A stretch of 64,000 nt of DNA from Streptomyces liliifuscus (GCF_016598615.1 NZ_CP066831.1:5270001-5334000); one strand, 5' to 3'; positions 42,744 through 51,114 are shown, counted from the first letter of the stretch. Notes: a model not told the origin generated them from the letters alone. Made by a program: numbers and translations.

Positions 42744-43967
42744 CTAGACCACGTGTAGCCGATCGGCCAGCCCTGCCATGGCCTGGCTCGGCCGGTCCCG
42801 GTGGTTCCGGACCCACGTGAGGACCAGCTCACGCGCCAAATAGTGGCTGCGTACCTGTTCAGGGGCCCAAGACTCGGCCTCAAGGATCATTGCCAATGCG
42901 TCATCGATGCGGTTGTGGGCACTGAGCGCCCGAGCAACCTCGATGTTGTGTCGCGTCCGCCGCTCTGTCGGGAGGCTGCTTGTGTCGACCTGCGGTCCCA
43001 GGTCGATAGCCACCTGCATGTCCCCCAGCTCGGCCGCGGTGGCCACACGGTGGATGTCGACGTTGGTCGGGCCGAAGGCGGTCCACATGTAGTTCGCGTC
43101 CCGTCCGAGCATTCGCGCCGCCCTGTCGGCTTCGGCGAGGAACTCGCGCACGGTCGAGCGGTCATCTGCCCGGGCTCCCGCCATCGAGCCAGCGAGGAAG
43201 AGCGTTCCGTAGATCGACAGGAAGTCGAGGCTGGCGCCGGTGCGCCCGGGCCGAAGGTAGTCGGCTGCGTCGCCTACGAGCTGTACGGCGGCGTCAAAGC
43301 GGCCGGTCGTCAGGAGGCAGTGGGCCACGGATCGGAAGAGGGATCCGGTCACCGCCGGGTTGCCGGACTGCTGTGCTGCGCCCAATCCGCGGTCGGCTGC
43401 GATCCATGCGAGGTCCACCTCGCCCACCTTGCCGAGCACCATGGCGGCGCTCTGGTAGGTCAACGCCAATAGCTCGTTGGCCTGCTCGCGGTCGGTGCCT
43501 TCGTACGCTTGCGCTGCAATGAGTGCGTCGGCTAGCAGCAGAGGGAGGCGGCGGGTCGCGAAGCCGTAGCGGGAAGCCTGGTAGGCATCCATGACCTCCG
43601 TGACGCTGCTTCGCAGTTCCCCCAGCTGCGTGGGCTCCCCCTCGGTCGGGAGTCCCAACAGGGGCGTGAGTTGGCGGTAGTTCATCAGGGCCGAACGGAG
43701 TGCCGGCACCGTACGGTTGCCGCTGTCCTGGGTCCAGTCCATGAGAGTCGGTTCGGCAAGCAAGTCTCCGAGAGACACGTCGAGCGCGTCCGCCAGGGAC
43801 TTGATGACCGAGAGGCGGTCCAGCTCCAGGCGATTGTTCTCGGCCTTGCTCAGCCAGTCGACCGTTCGGCCGACAAGCCCCGCCAACACCTCCTGGGACA
43901 TGCCGCGCCTGCGGCGGTACCAAGCAACTCGCTCACCGATCGTCAGGTTCGTCGTCATTCCTCGCAT
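42744..43967 (-). CDS. XRE-family regulator with TPR-like C-terminal region
   Basis: 407 aa. N-terminal helix-turn-helix (GERVAWYRRRRGMSQEVLAGLVGRTVDWLSKAENNRLELDRLSVIKSLADAL) and a long helical TPR-like region (EVDLAWIAADRGLGAAQQSG and following), as in peptide- or signal-responsive regulators. ATG 43967 has GGGGGGA 10 nt upstream; ATG 43958 is an alternative. Leads the operon with the two Nudix genes and is divergent from a small gene at 44093. Confidence 0.85.
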   Translation of the reverse strand: MRGMTTNLTIGERVAWYRRRRGMSQEVLAGLVGRTVDWLSKAENNRLELDRLSVIKSLADALDVSLGDLLAEPTLMDWTQDSGNRTVPALRSALMNYRQLTPLLGLPTEGEPTQLGELRSSVTEVMDAYQASRYGFATRRLPLLLADALIAAQAYEGTDREQANELLALTYQSAAMVLGKVGEVDLAWIAADRGLGAAQQSGNPAVTGSLFRSVAHCLLTTGRFDAAVQLVGDAADYLRPGRTGASLDFLSIYGTLFLAGSMAGARADDRSTVREFLAEADRAARMLGRDANYMWTAFGPTNVDIHRVATAAELGDMQVAIDLGPQVDTSSLPTERRTRHNIEVARALSAHNRIDDALAMILEAESWAPEQVRSHYLARELVLTWVRNHRDRPSQAMAGLADRLHVV

Positions 43968-44092
43968 GGGAAGAGCGTCCCCCCATCTCCCAGTACGGCC
44001 CCGGAGAGTTTTTCCGGGGTGGTGAGTCGGTCCGGTCCTAGCGTTGATGACAAGCCGAGGGGCTGTCAGATCGAGAGGGCGACGAAAGGGCC

Positions 44093-44293
44093 GTGACCGT
44101 GCTGAGCCCGGCAGAGCAGCGAGAACTGATCGACCAGATAAGGGGGCTTGGTGATGAGCTGGCAGCGGTCGCACGCCGAGCTGAAGCCGTGGTCATCGCC
44201 CTCGCGCCTGCTGTCGAACCAAGTCCTCCAGCTGATCCATCCGCTCCGCAAGGCGGCGTACGTCCCGACGAACCTCGGACAGGTACTCCGTGA
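44093..44293 (+). CDS. Possible small AICE protein (66 aa)
   Basis: MTVLSPAEQRELIDQIRGLG: helical N-terminus and Pro-rich end, GTG start with AAAGGG upstream. It overlaps the 3' end of the opposite-strand GntR gene by 101 bp, which weakens the call, although similar short genes occur beside XRE genes in other elements. Confidence 0.45.
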   Translation: MTVLSPAEQRELIDQIRGLGDELAAVARRAEAVVIALAPAVEPSPPADPSAPQGGVRPDEPRTGTP

Positions 44294-44564
44294 TCTGCTC
44301 GAACTCGGGGCTGCGCTTGCTGGGGCCACCTTCCCCCGGCAGCGCTGCGAAGCTGCCTTTGCCCTGGTGAGAGATCGCGTAGCCATCTTCGCGGAGACGC
44401 GAGATCGCCTGCCGGGCCACTGTTCGAGACACAGAGTGCTGTGTCATCAGCTCCGCCTCAGACGGCAACTTCTCGCCCGGTGCTAGCTCTCCGTCGCGGA
44501 TCCGGCTCTTGAACTCATCCGCGATCTGCAAGTACGCGGCGCGCCCGGCGGTGAAGTCGGCCAT
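44193..44564 (-). CDS. GntR-family repressor, KorSA-like
   Basis: 123 aa. Winged helix typical of GntR (YLQIADEFKSRIRDGELAPGEKLPSEAELMTQHSVSRTVARQAISRLREDGY, HQGKGSFA), followed only by a coiled helix (TEYLSEVRRDVRRLAERMDQLEDLV), with no large effector domain. KorSA of pSAM2 is this type and keeps the transfer and replication genes off. The 19-bp palindrome 106 bp upstream on the divergent side is its likely operator. Confidence 0.88.
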   Translation of the reverse strand: MADFTAGRAAYLQIADEFKSRIRDGELAPGEKLPSEAELMTQHSVSRTVARQAISRLREDGYAISHQGKGSFAALPGEGGPSKRSPEFEQITEYLSEVRRDVRRLAERMDQLEDLVRQQARGR

Positions 44565-44627
44565 AGCCCCTCTCAGTGGTTGTCGTACCTAGTGCAGCAC
44601 ATTGCACGGACACCCGTCGAGAGAACC

Positions 44628-44688
44628 ACTTGACACGCCAAGTAGTACAGGTTCATTCTCTTCTCAAGATGACGTACTAAGTACGTCA
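44628..44688 (+). promoter_or_regulatory. Divergent promoter region with perfect 19-bp palindrome
   Basis: TGACGTACTAAGTACGTCA (44670-44688) is a perfect palindrome about its central base. Upstream, ACTTG-n6-CAAGT (44628-44643) overlaps a TTGACA -35-like hexamer (44630-44635). The palindrome would then sit at or just after the start point of the transfer operon, a position fitting repression by the GntR protein. Confidence 0.75.
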
Positions 44689-44713
44689 AGTTCAGCGACT
44701 CTAGGAGCGCTCC

Positions 44714-45067
44714 ATGCGTCAGATTCCCGTCGACACCGCCAACGCCACCGTGATGGTCGCCAAGGCTCCCCAGCCCAAGGTGAAGGACCGTCGTACCGGC
44801 GAGATCGCTCTCGACAAGGACGGCGTCACTCTGATGACCGTGGAGGTCATGTTCTCCACGCCCGAGGAGGTGGAGATCCTCAAGCTCACCGTTCCGCAGC
44901 CCGGCGTCTCCGAGGACCTGACGATGGGCACCCCGGTCGCCCTGACGGGCCTGGTCGCCTCGGCGTGGGAGAACGAGTTCAACGGGCAGAAGCGGCACGG
45001 GATCGCGTTCCGTGCGGTCGCTGTCACCTCCCTCGCCGCCGCTGCCTCGAACGCCAAGGCGGCCTGA
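44714..45067 (+). CDS. SCO3933-family AICE regulatory protein
   Basis: 117 aa: MRQIPVDTANATVMVAKAPQPKVKDRRTGEIALDKDG. This matches the small conserved protein found directly upstream of tra in Streptomyces integrative elements (SCO3933 type). Beta-rich, ends in Ala-rich tail. Ribosome site GGAG 7 nt before the ATG. First gene of the transfer operon behind the palindrome; the family's molecular action is not known. Confidence 0.85.
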   Translation: MRQIPVDTANATVMVAKAPQPKVKDRRTGEIALDKDGVTLMTVEVMFSTPEEVEILKLTVPQPGVSEDLTMGTPVALTGLVASAWENEFNGQKRHGIAFRAVAVTSLAAAASNAKAA

Positions 45068-45069
45068 TC

Positions 45070-46425
45070 GTGACCGCCTTCACGGTCGCTCTGGTGTTGG
45101 TCGTCGCTGCCGCGGGTCTTCTGCGGTGGCGGCGCCCCGCCTGGTACTGGCTGACCTTCGGCGTCGTCCTCGCCGCGCTGCGGGTCGCCTTCCGCTACGC
45201 CTCCGTCATGGATGCCTGCGGGCTGACCGTTCCGCCTTCGCGCTGGCGTCTCGCCCTCGCCCGGGTCGCCAACCGTCCGGTTCCCGAGTCCCGCGCACCG
45301 CGCATCCTGCGGCTGCGTCCCACCCGGACCGGCCTGGTGCTGCGGCTCAAGCTCCGCCCTGGACAGGACGCCTTCGATGTCTCGGCCGCCACCGACCGGC
45401 TGCGCCACTCCTTCGGGATGTACGGCGTCACCTCCCGCGAACTGCGGTCCGGCGTCGTCGAGTTGAGGATGACCGGCTACGACGTCCTCCAGCGGGTGCA
45501 GATGCCCGCCACGGTCGACCGCGCTCCGATGCGCATCCCGGTCGCGCTGCGCGAGGACGGTGCGATCCACTACCGCGACTACCGGACTGTTCCGCACGGG
45601 CTCACGCTCGGCGCCACCGAGTCGGGCAAGTCCGTGTATCAGCGCAACCTGGTCGCCGGACTCGCCGCGCAGGACGTCGCCCTGGTCGGTATCGACTGCA
45701 AGCAGGGAGTGGAACTCTTCCCGCTGGCACGCCGGTTCTCCGCGCTCGCCGACAACCCGGATGCCGCCCTCGACCTGCTGGAAGCGCTCGTGACGCACAT
45801 GGAGGACATCTACCAGCTCATCCGTGCTCAGCAGCGCATCAGCGTCAACGTGCCGGATGCGGAGATCGCCGCCGACATCTGGGATCTTCCTGCGGACCTG
45901 CGCCCGGTACCGGTCGTCGTCCTGGTCGACGAGGTCGCCGAACTCGCCCTGTTCGCTTCGAAGGAGGAGGAGAAGCGTCGGGATCGCATCATCACCGCGC
46001 TGGTCCGCCTCGCCCAGCTCGGCCGGGCGTCCGGGATCTACCTGGAGATCTGCGGGCAGCGCTTCGGCTCCGAACTCGGCAAGGGCATCACCATGCTCCG
46101 CGCCCAGCTCACCGGCCGCACCGCCCACCGCGTCAACGACGAAGCCTCCGCGAACATGGCCTTCGGCGACATCGCCCCCGACGCCGTCCTTGCTGCCATC
46201 CAGATCCCCACCGAGACCCCCGGCATCGCCGTCACCGGCGACTCCTCCGGCGGCTGGGCCCGCATCCGCGCCCCGCACACCTCACTGCGCCAGGCCGTGA
46301 ACATCTGCAACCGGCACGCCGACCGCACCCCGGACCTGCCCGCACTCGCAGCCTTCCGGCCCGCCGTCGCCCCGCTGCCCTCGGCCCGCGTTCCGCTGTC
46401 CAAGACGGCACCCGCCACCGCCTGA
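45070..46425 (+). CDS. FtsK/SpoIIIE-like conjugative DNA translocase (Tra)
   Basis: 451 aa. Two N-terminal membrane helices, then the ATPase: Walker A GATESGKSV (about 181-189), GIDCKQGVELFPL, Walker B PVVVLVDEVAEL (about 281-292), and a GQRFGSELGKGITMLRAQLTGR arginine region. TraSA/TraB-type proteins move double-stranded plasmid DNA between mycelia as a hexameric pore. GTG 45070, 2 nt after the preceding stop. Homologous in role but not close in sequence to the Tra of the second element. Confidence 0.93.
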   Translation: MTAFTVALVLVVAAAGLLRWRRPAWYWLTFGVVLAALRVAFRYASVMDACGLTVPPSRWRLALARVANRPVPESRAPRILRLRPTRTGLVLRLKLRPGQDAFDVSAATDRLRHSFGMYGVTSRELRSGVVELRMTGYDVLQRVQMPATVDRAPMRIPVALREDGAIHYRDYRTVPHGLTLGATESGKSVYQRNLVAGLAAQDVALVGIDCKQGVELFPLARRFSALADNPDAALDLLEALVTHMEDIYQLIRAQQRISVNVPDAEIAADIWDLPADLRPVPVVVLVDEVAELALFASKEEEKRRDRIITALVRLAQLGRASGIYLEICGQRFGSELGKGITMLRAQLTGRTAHRVNDEASANMAFGDIAPDAVLAAIQIPTETPGIAVTGDSSGGWARIRAPHTSLRQAVNICNRHADRTPDLPALAAFRPAVAPLPSARVPLSKTAPATA

Positions 46426-46505
46426 CCCCTCCCTCTCCATCGGTCGGCGTGACCGTCTCGCGCCGGGTCCCTACCCGCCCCATGCCCAAAACAGGAGGTG
46501 ACTGA

Positions 46506-47174
46506 ATGACCCGCTCGATCCGCCCAGACGCCGTCCTCGTGCAAGCCGTGATCGCCGGAGCGCTGTCCTTCGCCCACCTGCACGACCTCGCCGCCGCTGC
46601 CGGACAAGACGGCTGGAAAGCCTGGGCCTACCCCATCTCGGTTGACCTGCTCCTGGTCGCCGCGTGGCGTCGGCTGCGTACCGATGGCCCGTCGCGGCTG
46701 GCCTGGTGCTGGTTCCTGATCGCGCTCGTGGCCTCGCTCGGCGCCAACGTCGCCACCGCCGGACTTCTCAATCTCAACGACGTTCCGGCCTGGCTGCGCA
46801 TCCTGGTCGCCGCCTGGCCTGCGCTGGCCTTCATGGGCGGCACGCTCCTCGCCCACTCGTCCACGGCCGAAGACCAGGTGCCGGATCCGCCGGCACCCGC
46901 AGCCCCCGAGTCCGCTCCGGAGGTCCCGGAACCTGCGGCCTCCGCCCCGGACCGGGAGCCTGCCGAGATCCCCGCGGCTGAAGACATCCCGGCCCTGCCC
47001 GCCGACCCGACCCCGACGGCTCCGGCGGTCCCGGCCGCCCTGGTCGACCACGCCCGCAAGGTCGCCGCCGACCACCAGGCCCGTACCGGGTCCCGGATCG
47101 ACGTCGACACCCTGCGCGCTCGCCTCGGTGTCCCGCCGCAGCTCGCCGACGCCATCGCCGCCCAACTCACCTGA
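46506..47174 (+). CDS. DUF2637/SpdB-type spread protein
   Basis: 222 aa. Three to four membrane helices (VLVQAVIAGALSFAHLHDLA, WAYPISVDLLLVAAW, FLIALVASLGANVATAGLLN, WPALAFMGGTLLAH), a Pro/Ala/Glu linker, and a C-terminal HTH-like segment (RIDVDTLRARLGVPPQLADAIAA). SpdB proteins help spread the element within the recipient mycelium. AGGAGG is 6 nt before the ATG. Same family as the 54772 gene of the second element. Confidence 0.88.
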   Translation: MTRSIRPDAVLVQAVIAGALSFAHLHDLAAAAGQDGWKAWAYPISVDLLLVAAWRRLRTDGPSRLAWCWFLIALVASLGANVATAGLLNLNDVPAWLRILVAAWPALAFMGGTLLAHSSTAEDQVPDPPAPAAPESAPEVPEPAASAPDREPAEIPAAEDIPALPADPTPTAPAVPAALVDHARKVAADHQARTGSRIDVDTLRARLGVPPQLADAIAAQLT

Positions 47175-47191
47175 TCAGGAAGGAGACCGAC

Positions 47192-47383
47192 ATGCCTGCC
47201 CGCGACCACTTCCACTCGCTGATGCAGATAGGCCCGGTGCAGATCGGCACCCACCGCGACCGGCACGGCCAGACCAAGCACGCCGCCGTGTGCACCGCCG
47301 ACCGCTGCGGCTGGTCGTCCGACTTCACGAGCCAGACCGCCGCCCAGCTCGCGGCCCGCACCCACCGCTGCAAGGTCCGCTAG
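47192..47383 (+). CDS. Mobile element transfer protein (63 aa)
   Basis: MPARDHFHSLMQIGPVQIGT, with CTADRCGW and HRCKVR cysteine/histidine pairs that could bind zinc. This short protein is conserved next to spd genes of Streptomyces integrative elements. AAGGAGA ribosome site. Exact function unknown. Confidence 0.85.
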   Translation: MPARDHFHSLMQIGPVQIGTHRDRHGQTKHAAVCTADRCGWSSDFTSQTAAQLAARTHRCKVR

Positions 47384-47395
47384 GAGGCCATCGCC

Positions 47396-47551
47396 ATGGA
47401 CGTCCCGCTCTGGCTCGCCCTCGCCGTCGTCGGCTACCTCGGCATCAAGCTCATCCGCCCGCCCTGGTGGCTCGTGGCCGTGCTCCTCCTCGGCGGCTAC
47501 CTCCTCGCCGACAGCCTGCTCGCCCCGGTCATCGACACCGCCGTCAAGTAA
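47396..47551 (+). CDS. Small membrane Spd-like protein (51 aa)
   Basis: MDVPLWLALAVVGYLGIKLI: two membrane helices in 51 residues, good AGGAGG ribosome site 7 nt upstream, 12 bp after the transfer protein. Corresponds in place to the small SpdC-like proteins of pSAM2-type elements. Confidence 0.75.
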   Translation: MDVPLWLALAVVGYLGIKLIRPPWWLVAVLLLGGYLLADSLLAPVIDTAVK

Positions 47552-47574
47552 CCACCAGCGAAGGGAGATCCACC

Positions 47575-47892
47575 ATGTTCCGCCCCAAGGTTCCGACCAT
47601 GCCCCAGCCCACCGGCGTCGTCACGCCGCCCGCCGTCGTCGAGCCGACCGCAGCGGTCCAGCATGCTCCGGCGGCCCCCGCGCCCAGGTCGGCCCCGGCT
47701 CCGACCCGGCCGACCGTCCAGCTCACCCCCGGCGCCGTCGTCGCCCTCGTCGGCGGTGGCACGGCCGTGGTCCTGGTCGTCGGCGCCGTCCTCGTCTCGA
47801 TGCTCCTCGCGGTCGCCATCACCGGCGCATCCGTCGCCATCTGCGCCCTGGTCATCCGCTCACTCATCACCAGCGAGGCAAAGCGCCGCTGA
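47575..47892 (+). CDS. SpdD-like spread protein
   Basis: 105 aa: Pro/Ala/Val-rich N-terminal half and two C-terminal membrane helices (GAVVALVGGGTAVVLVVGAVLVSM, AITGASVAICALVIRSLI), ending EAKRR. Family feature of SpdD proteins involved in intramycelial spreading. GAAGGGAG upstream of the ATG. Confidence 0.85.
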   Translation: MFRPKVPTMPQPTGVVTPPAVVEPTAAVQHAPAAPAPRSAPAPTRPTVQLTPGAVVALVGGGTAVVLVVGAVLVSMLLAVAITGASVAICALVIRSLITSEAKRR

Positions 47893-47980
47893 CCGGCCCC
47901 CGGGCGGCCTCAACCGCCAAGTCTCCGCCGCCCGGGAGCCGTGCCCCTCTCCGATCTCGCAACCGGAAGGAACACCCAGC

Positions 47981-48166
47981 ATGACCCCCCGCACCCGCCC
48001 GCAGACCCACATATGCCCGAACTGCAACGGCTTCGCCTCCGCTGTCATCACCTTCGGCGGACGCGACCGGCACGGCCACCTGCGGACCATCACCGCCAGC
48101 TGCCCGGCCTGCCACGGCACCGGCACCACCCGCCGTACGCCCGTCCGGAAGGGCGCCCGTGCCTGA
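47981..48166 (+). CDS. Small zinc-ribbon protein (61 aa)
   Basis: MTPRTRPQTHICPNCNGFASA with two CxxC pairs (CPNC and CPAC, the latter in CPACHGTGTTRR, like a DnaJ zinc-binding repeat). GGAAGGA before the ATG. Stop overlaps the GTG start of repSA by 8 bp, so the two are coupled; conserved at this position in AICEs. Confidence 0.8.
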   Translation: MTPRTRPQTHICPNCNGFASAVITFGGRDRHGHLRTITASCPACHGTGTTRRTPVRKGARA

Positions 48167-49538
48167 CACCCTTCTCGACCCGACCACCCTCGGCGACCTG
48201 CTGAGGGTGGCTTCCGCCTCCGACTTCGACCGCTGGCAGGACCAGATCCGCCGCACCGGCGGCTGCGCCGACCCGATCCACCTCACCGGCTGGACCCTCG
48301 CCAAGGACAAGACCACCGGCGAGACCCTGCACCACTACACGACCGAGAACGAGCCCGGCGGGCGCCTCCGCCTCGCATGCGGAAACCGCCGCGCCTCCCG
48401 CTGCCCCTCCTGCGCCTGGACGTACGCCGGAGACACCTACCACCTGATCCGCGCGGGCCTGGCCGGAGACGACCGCCGCGCCATCCCCGCCACGGTCCGC
48501 GATCACCCCCGCGTCTTCGCGACCCTCACCGCCCCGTCCTTCGGCCCGGTCCACAACCGCCCCGACCGAGGCACCTGCCGCTGCGGCACCCGCCACCCCT
48601 CCGACGACCGGACGCTCGGCACAGCACTCGATCCAGAGACGTACGACTACGCCGCCGCCGTCCTCTTCAACAACCACGCAGGCGACCTCTGGCAGCGCTT
48701 CACCACTCGCCTACGCCGCGAGATCGCCGCCCGCGCCGGACTCACCCGCCGAGAACTCGCCGAGCACGTCCGCCTCTCGTACGGCAAGGTCGCCGAGTTC
48801 CAGAAGCGCGGTGCCCTGCACTTCCACGCCGTGATCCGCCTCGATGGTCCGGAGGGTCCCGACACCCCGCCCCCGTCCTGGGCAACGGTCGACCTGCTCG
48901 CCGATGCGATCCACGCCGCCGCCGCGCACTCGTACACCTCGGTCTCCGTGCCCGCTGCCGAGGACCAGCCCGCCCGCACCTTCCGGTGGGGCACACAGCT
49001 CGACGTCCGCCCCGTCAAGGCCTTCGGTGACGGCTCCGACATCACCGAACAGGCCGTGGCCTCGTACGTCGCCAAGTACGCCACCAAGGCCGCTGAGAAC
49101 ACGGGAACCCTCGACCGCCGCATCGGCGAACTCTCCGAACTCGACCGCCACCAGGTCCCCGACCACACCCGTCGCCTTATCGAAGCGTGCAAGCTGCTCG
49201 ACCCCCTGTACCCGGGCCGACGGCTCTGGGCCTGGGCTCACATGCTCGGCTTCCGCGGCCACTTCTCCTCGAAGTCCCGCCGGTACTCGACCACCCTCGG
49301 GGAACTCCGCCAGGCCCGTGCCGACTTCCGCGCCGCGCAAGAACGCGATGCTCTCGGCCTGGAGGACCGCGAGCCGGACACCGTCCTCGTCCTCACGGAA
49401 TGGCAGTACGCCGGACACGGCCACACCCCCGGCGAATCCGCCCTCGCCGCCACCATCGCCCGCGACCTCCAGCACAACCGCGAAACCGCCCGTGAAGCCC
49501 TACGCGACCAACTGGCCATGGAAGGAGTGGCCGCATGA
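48159..49538 (+). CDS. repSA: RepSA-type rolling-circle replication initiator
   Basis: 459 aa. N-terminal zinc-like Cys region (CGNRRASRCPSCAWTYAGD), HUH motif GALHFHAVIR with the metal histidines, and downstream YVAKYATKAAE with the candidate nicking tyrosine. RepSA starts replication of the excised circular form at its own origin, often located inside or beside the gene. GTG 48159 overlaps the upstream gene; the stop overlaps xis (ATGA). Confidence 0.92.
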   Translation: MPDTLLDPTTLGDLLRVASASDFDRWQDQIRRTGGCADPIHLTGWTLAKDKTTGETLHHYTTENEPGGRLRLACGNRRASRCPSCAWTYAGDTYHLIRAGLAGDDRRAIPATVRDHPRVFATLTAPSFGPVHNRPDRGTCRCGTRHPSDDRTLGTALDPETYDYAAAVLFNNHAGDLWQRFTTRLRREIAARAGLTRRELAEHVRLSYGKVAEFQKRGALHFHAVIRLDGPEGPDTPPPSWATVDLLADAIHAAAAHSYTSVSVPAAEDQPARTFRWGTQLDVRPVKAFGDGSDITEQAVASYVAKYATKAAENTGTLDRRIGELSELDRHQVPDHTRRLIEACKLLDPLYPGRRLWAWAHMLGFRGHFSSKSRRYSTTLGELRQARADFRAAQERDALGLEDREPDTVLVLTEWQYAGHGHTPGESALAATIARDLQHNRETAREALRDQLAMEGVAA

Positions 49539-49741
49539 CGACCACCGTGATCGAGCGGAAGTGGCACACCACTGCCGAGGTCGCCGACATGCTCGGCTTC
49601 GGCTTGTCCAAGACCAAGATGCTGGTGCTCACCGGGGAGATCCGCTCCGTGAAGGTCGGCCGCAACCGGCGCATCCTCCCGGCCTGGGTGGACGAGTACG
49701 TCCAGCGGGTCACCGCCGACGCCGAAAGGTGGGCGGCATGA
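49535..49741 (+). CDS. xis: Excisionase (HTH MerR-like)
   Basis: 68 aa: KWHTTAEVADMLGFGLSKTKMLVLTGEIRSVKVGRNRRILPAWVDEYVQR, a winged helix-turn-helix of AlpA/Xis type that bends attachment-site DNA and directs integrase toward excision. Start and stop overlap repSA and int (ATGA on both sides), so the three are translationally linked. Confidence 0.9.
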   Translation: MTTTVIERKWHTTAEVADMLGFGLSKTKMLVLTGEIRSVKVGRNRRILPAWVDEYVQRVTADAERWAA

Positions 49742-50964
49742 GCGGCAAGCGTGGCAACGGGGAAGGCTCCATCTACCCGTACAAGAACGGGTACGCGGCC
49801 TACGTCTGGGTGACCAAGCCGGACGGCAAGCGGGCTCGCAAGTACGCGTACGGCAAGACCCGCGAAGAGGTCCACGAGAAGTGGCTCGCGCTGCATGCGG
49901 AGGCGAAGAAGGGCCCGGTCGCCACTCGTCACCGGACGCTCTCCGCCTTCCTCGCGTACTGGCTCGACTCGATCGTGAAGCCCAATCTCGCCCCCTTGTC
50001 GTACGTCTCGTACGAGGGGTACGTGCGCCTCTACATCGCCCCGCACCTGGGTGCGAAGCGGCTGGACAAGCTGACCGTGCGGGACGTGCGTGAGTGGCTG
50101 ACCAAGCTGGCGACCGTCTGTCAGTGCTGCGCGCAGGGGAAGGACGCCAAGCGGGAAGCTCCCCGCCGGAAGTGCTGCGCGGTCGGTGACTGCTGCGAGT
50201 CGTACCCGTCCCGGCGAGTGATCCAGGGTTCCCGCGACGCTCTGCGGGCTGCGCTCACCCATGCGGTCACAGAAGAGGAGATCAGCAAGAACGTGGCGTC
50301 GTTCGTGAAGGTGCCCAAGCCTCGTCGTCGCCGGATCAAGCCGTGGTCCGTTGCTGAGGCGGGCCGGTTCCTTGCCGATGCCGCCGCTCGGGACGATCGC
50401 CTCTTCGCGGCCTGGGTCCTCGTGCTGTGTCTCGGGCTCCGCCGCGGGGAAGTGCTCGGCCTGACGTGGAAGTCCGTCGACTTCGAGAGGGGGGAGCTGT
50501 ACGTCGATCACCAGATTCAGCGTGCGGGGCGGCGGATCCTGCACCGTGAGACCAAGACCGAGGATTCCGACGACTTCCTGCCTCTGCCGGCACTCTGTCT
50601 CAAGGCGCTGCAGATGCGTCGCGCTCAGCAGACCGGTGACCGGAAAGCCGCCGGGGAGGTCTGGCAGGACAGTCACGGGCTGATCTTCACCACGAAGTAC
50701 GGAACCCCGATCGAGCCGGGCAACATGACCCGCATGTTCGCGCTGCGCGCTCGCCGTGCCGGGCTCCGGGTGATCCCGCTGCGGAACACCCGGCACACGT
50801 GCAGCTCGCTCCTGGTGGCGCTGAAGGTGCACCCGAAGGTGGCACAGCGCATCCTCCGGCACTCACAGATCGCCATGACGATGGAGGTCTACGCCGAAGC
50901 GAGCGAAGAGCAGGTGCGTGCCGCGATCGGCCAGCTGTCCGACGCCATGGGCGGTACCGGTTGA
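49738..50964 (+). CDS. int: Tyrosine site-specific integrase
   Basis: 408 aa. N-terminal arm-binding AP2-like part (GEGSIYPYKNGYAAYVWV), core-binding domain with an extra Cys-rich insert (CQCCAQGKDAKREAPRRKCC and following), and catalytic domain: first Arg in LCLGLRRGEVLGLTW, Lys region, second box LRNTRHTCSSLL, RILRHSQ and nucleophile Tyr in TMEVYAEA. The second box usually reads HxxRH; here its first His is Arg. Recombines attP with the tRNA-Arg gene 78 bp downstream. Confidence 0.95.
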   Translation: MSGKRGNGEGSIYPYKNGYAAYVWVTKPDGKRARKYAYGKTREEVHEKWLALHAEAKKGPVATRHRTLSAFLAYWLDSIVKPNLAPLSYVSYEGYVRLYIAPHLGAKRLDKLTVRDVREWLTKLATVCQCCAQGKDAKREAPRRKCCAVGDCCESYPSRRVIQGSRDALRAALTHAVTEEEISKNVASFVKVPKPRRRRIKPWSVAEAGRFLADAAARDDRLFAAWVLVLCLGLRRGEVLGLTWKSVDFERGELYVDHQIQRAGRRILHRETKTEDSDDFLPLPALCLKALQMRRAQQTGDRKAAGEVWQDSHGLIFTTKYGTPIEPGNMTRMFALRARRAGLRVIPLRNTRHTCSSLLVALKVHPKVAQRILRHSQIAMTMEVYAEASEEQVRAAIGQLSDAMGGTG

Positions 50965-50967
50965 CGC

Positions 50968-50991
50968 GGTTGCTGTACTTCGCTGCTGTAC
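50968..50991 (+). repeat. Right copy of the 24-bp terminal direct repeat
   Basis: Exact copy of 39762-39785, beginning 4 bp after the integrase stop and ending 43 bp before the right att repeat. Confidence 0.8.
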
Positions 50992-51005
50992 GCCCCTGAA
51001 ACGCC

Positions 51006-51034
51006 AAAGGCCCCGGATCTCTCCGGGGCCTTTG
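51006..51034. terminator. Terminator inside AICE-1 next to the right att
   Basis: Hairpin AAAGGCCCCGGA-TCTC-TCCGGGGCCTTT (51006-51033), for int and for the opposing tRNA-Arg. It resembles but is not identical to the chromosomal terminator at the left att. Confidence 0.85.
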
Positions 51035-51083
51035 ACCTGTGTGCACTCGGCAGGATTCGAACCTGCAACCTTCTGATCCGTAG
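51035..51083. repeat. Right att repeat of AICE-1
   Basis: 49 bp identical to 39631-39679; it forms the 3' part of the intact tRNA-Arg gene, from past its end to the anticodon loop. Confidence 0.93.
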
Positions 51084-51114
51084 TCAGATGCTCTATCCGT
51101 TAAGCTACGAGTGC
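51042..51114 (-). tRNA. tRNA-Arg(ACG), AICE-1 integration site
   Basis: 73 nt: GCACTCG acceptor with CGAGTGC and discriminator A, anticodon loop CTACGGA (ACG), T-loop GGTTCGAATCC. Its 3' half has been re-supplied by the element, so the gene stays functional. The A34 would be the substrate of TadA encoded at 13634. Confidence 0.96.

Larger units (their letters stand above)
39631..51083. mobile_element. pSAM2-type actinomycete integrative conjugative element (AICE-1) in tRNA-Arg(ACG)
   Basis: Bounded by a 49-bp direct duplication of the tRNA-Arg(ACG) 3' half (39631-39679 and 51035-51083). It contains, from the right, integrase, excisionase, RepSA, a zinc-finger protein, Spd proteins, FtsK-type Tra, the SCO3933-type regulator, a GntR repressor, XRE-TPR regulator, two Nudix genes, and a left-end cargo of three unknown genes. 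This is the full pSAM2/SLP1-like gene set for excision, rolling-circle replication and mycelial double-stranded DNA transfer. All modules look intact. Confidence 0.93.
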
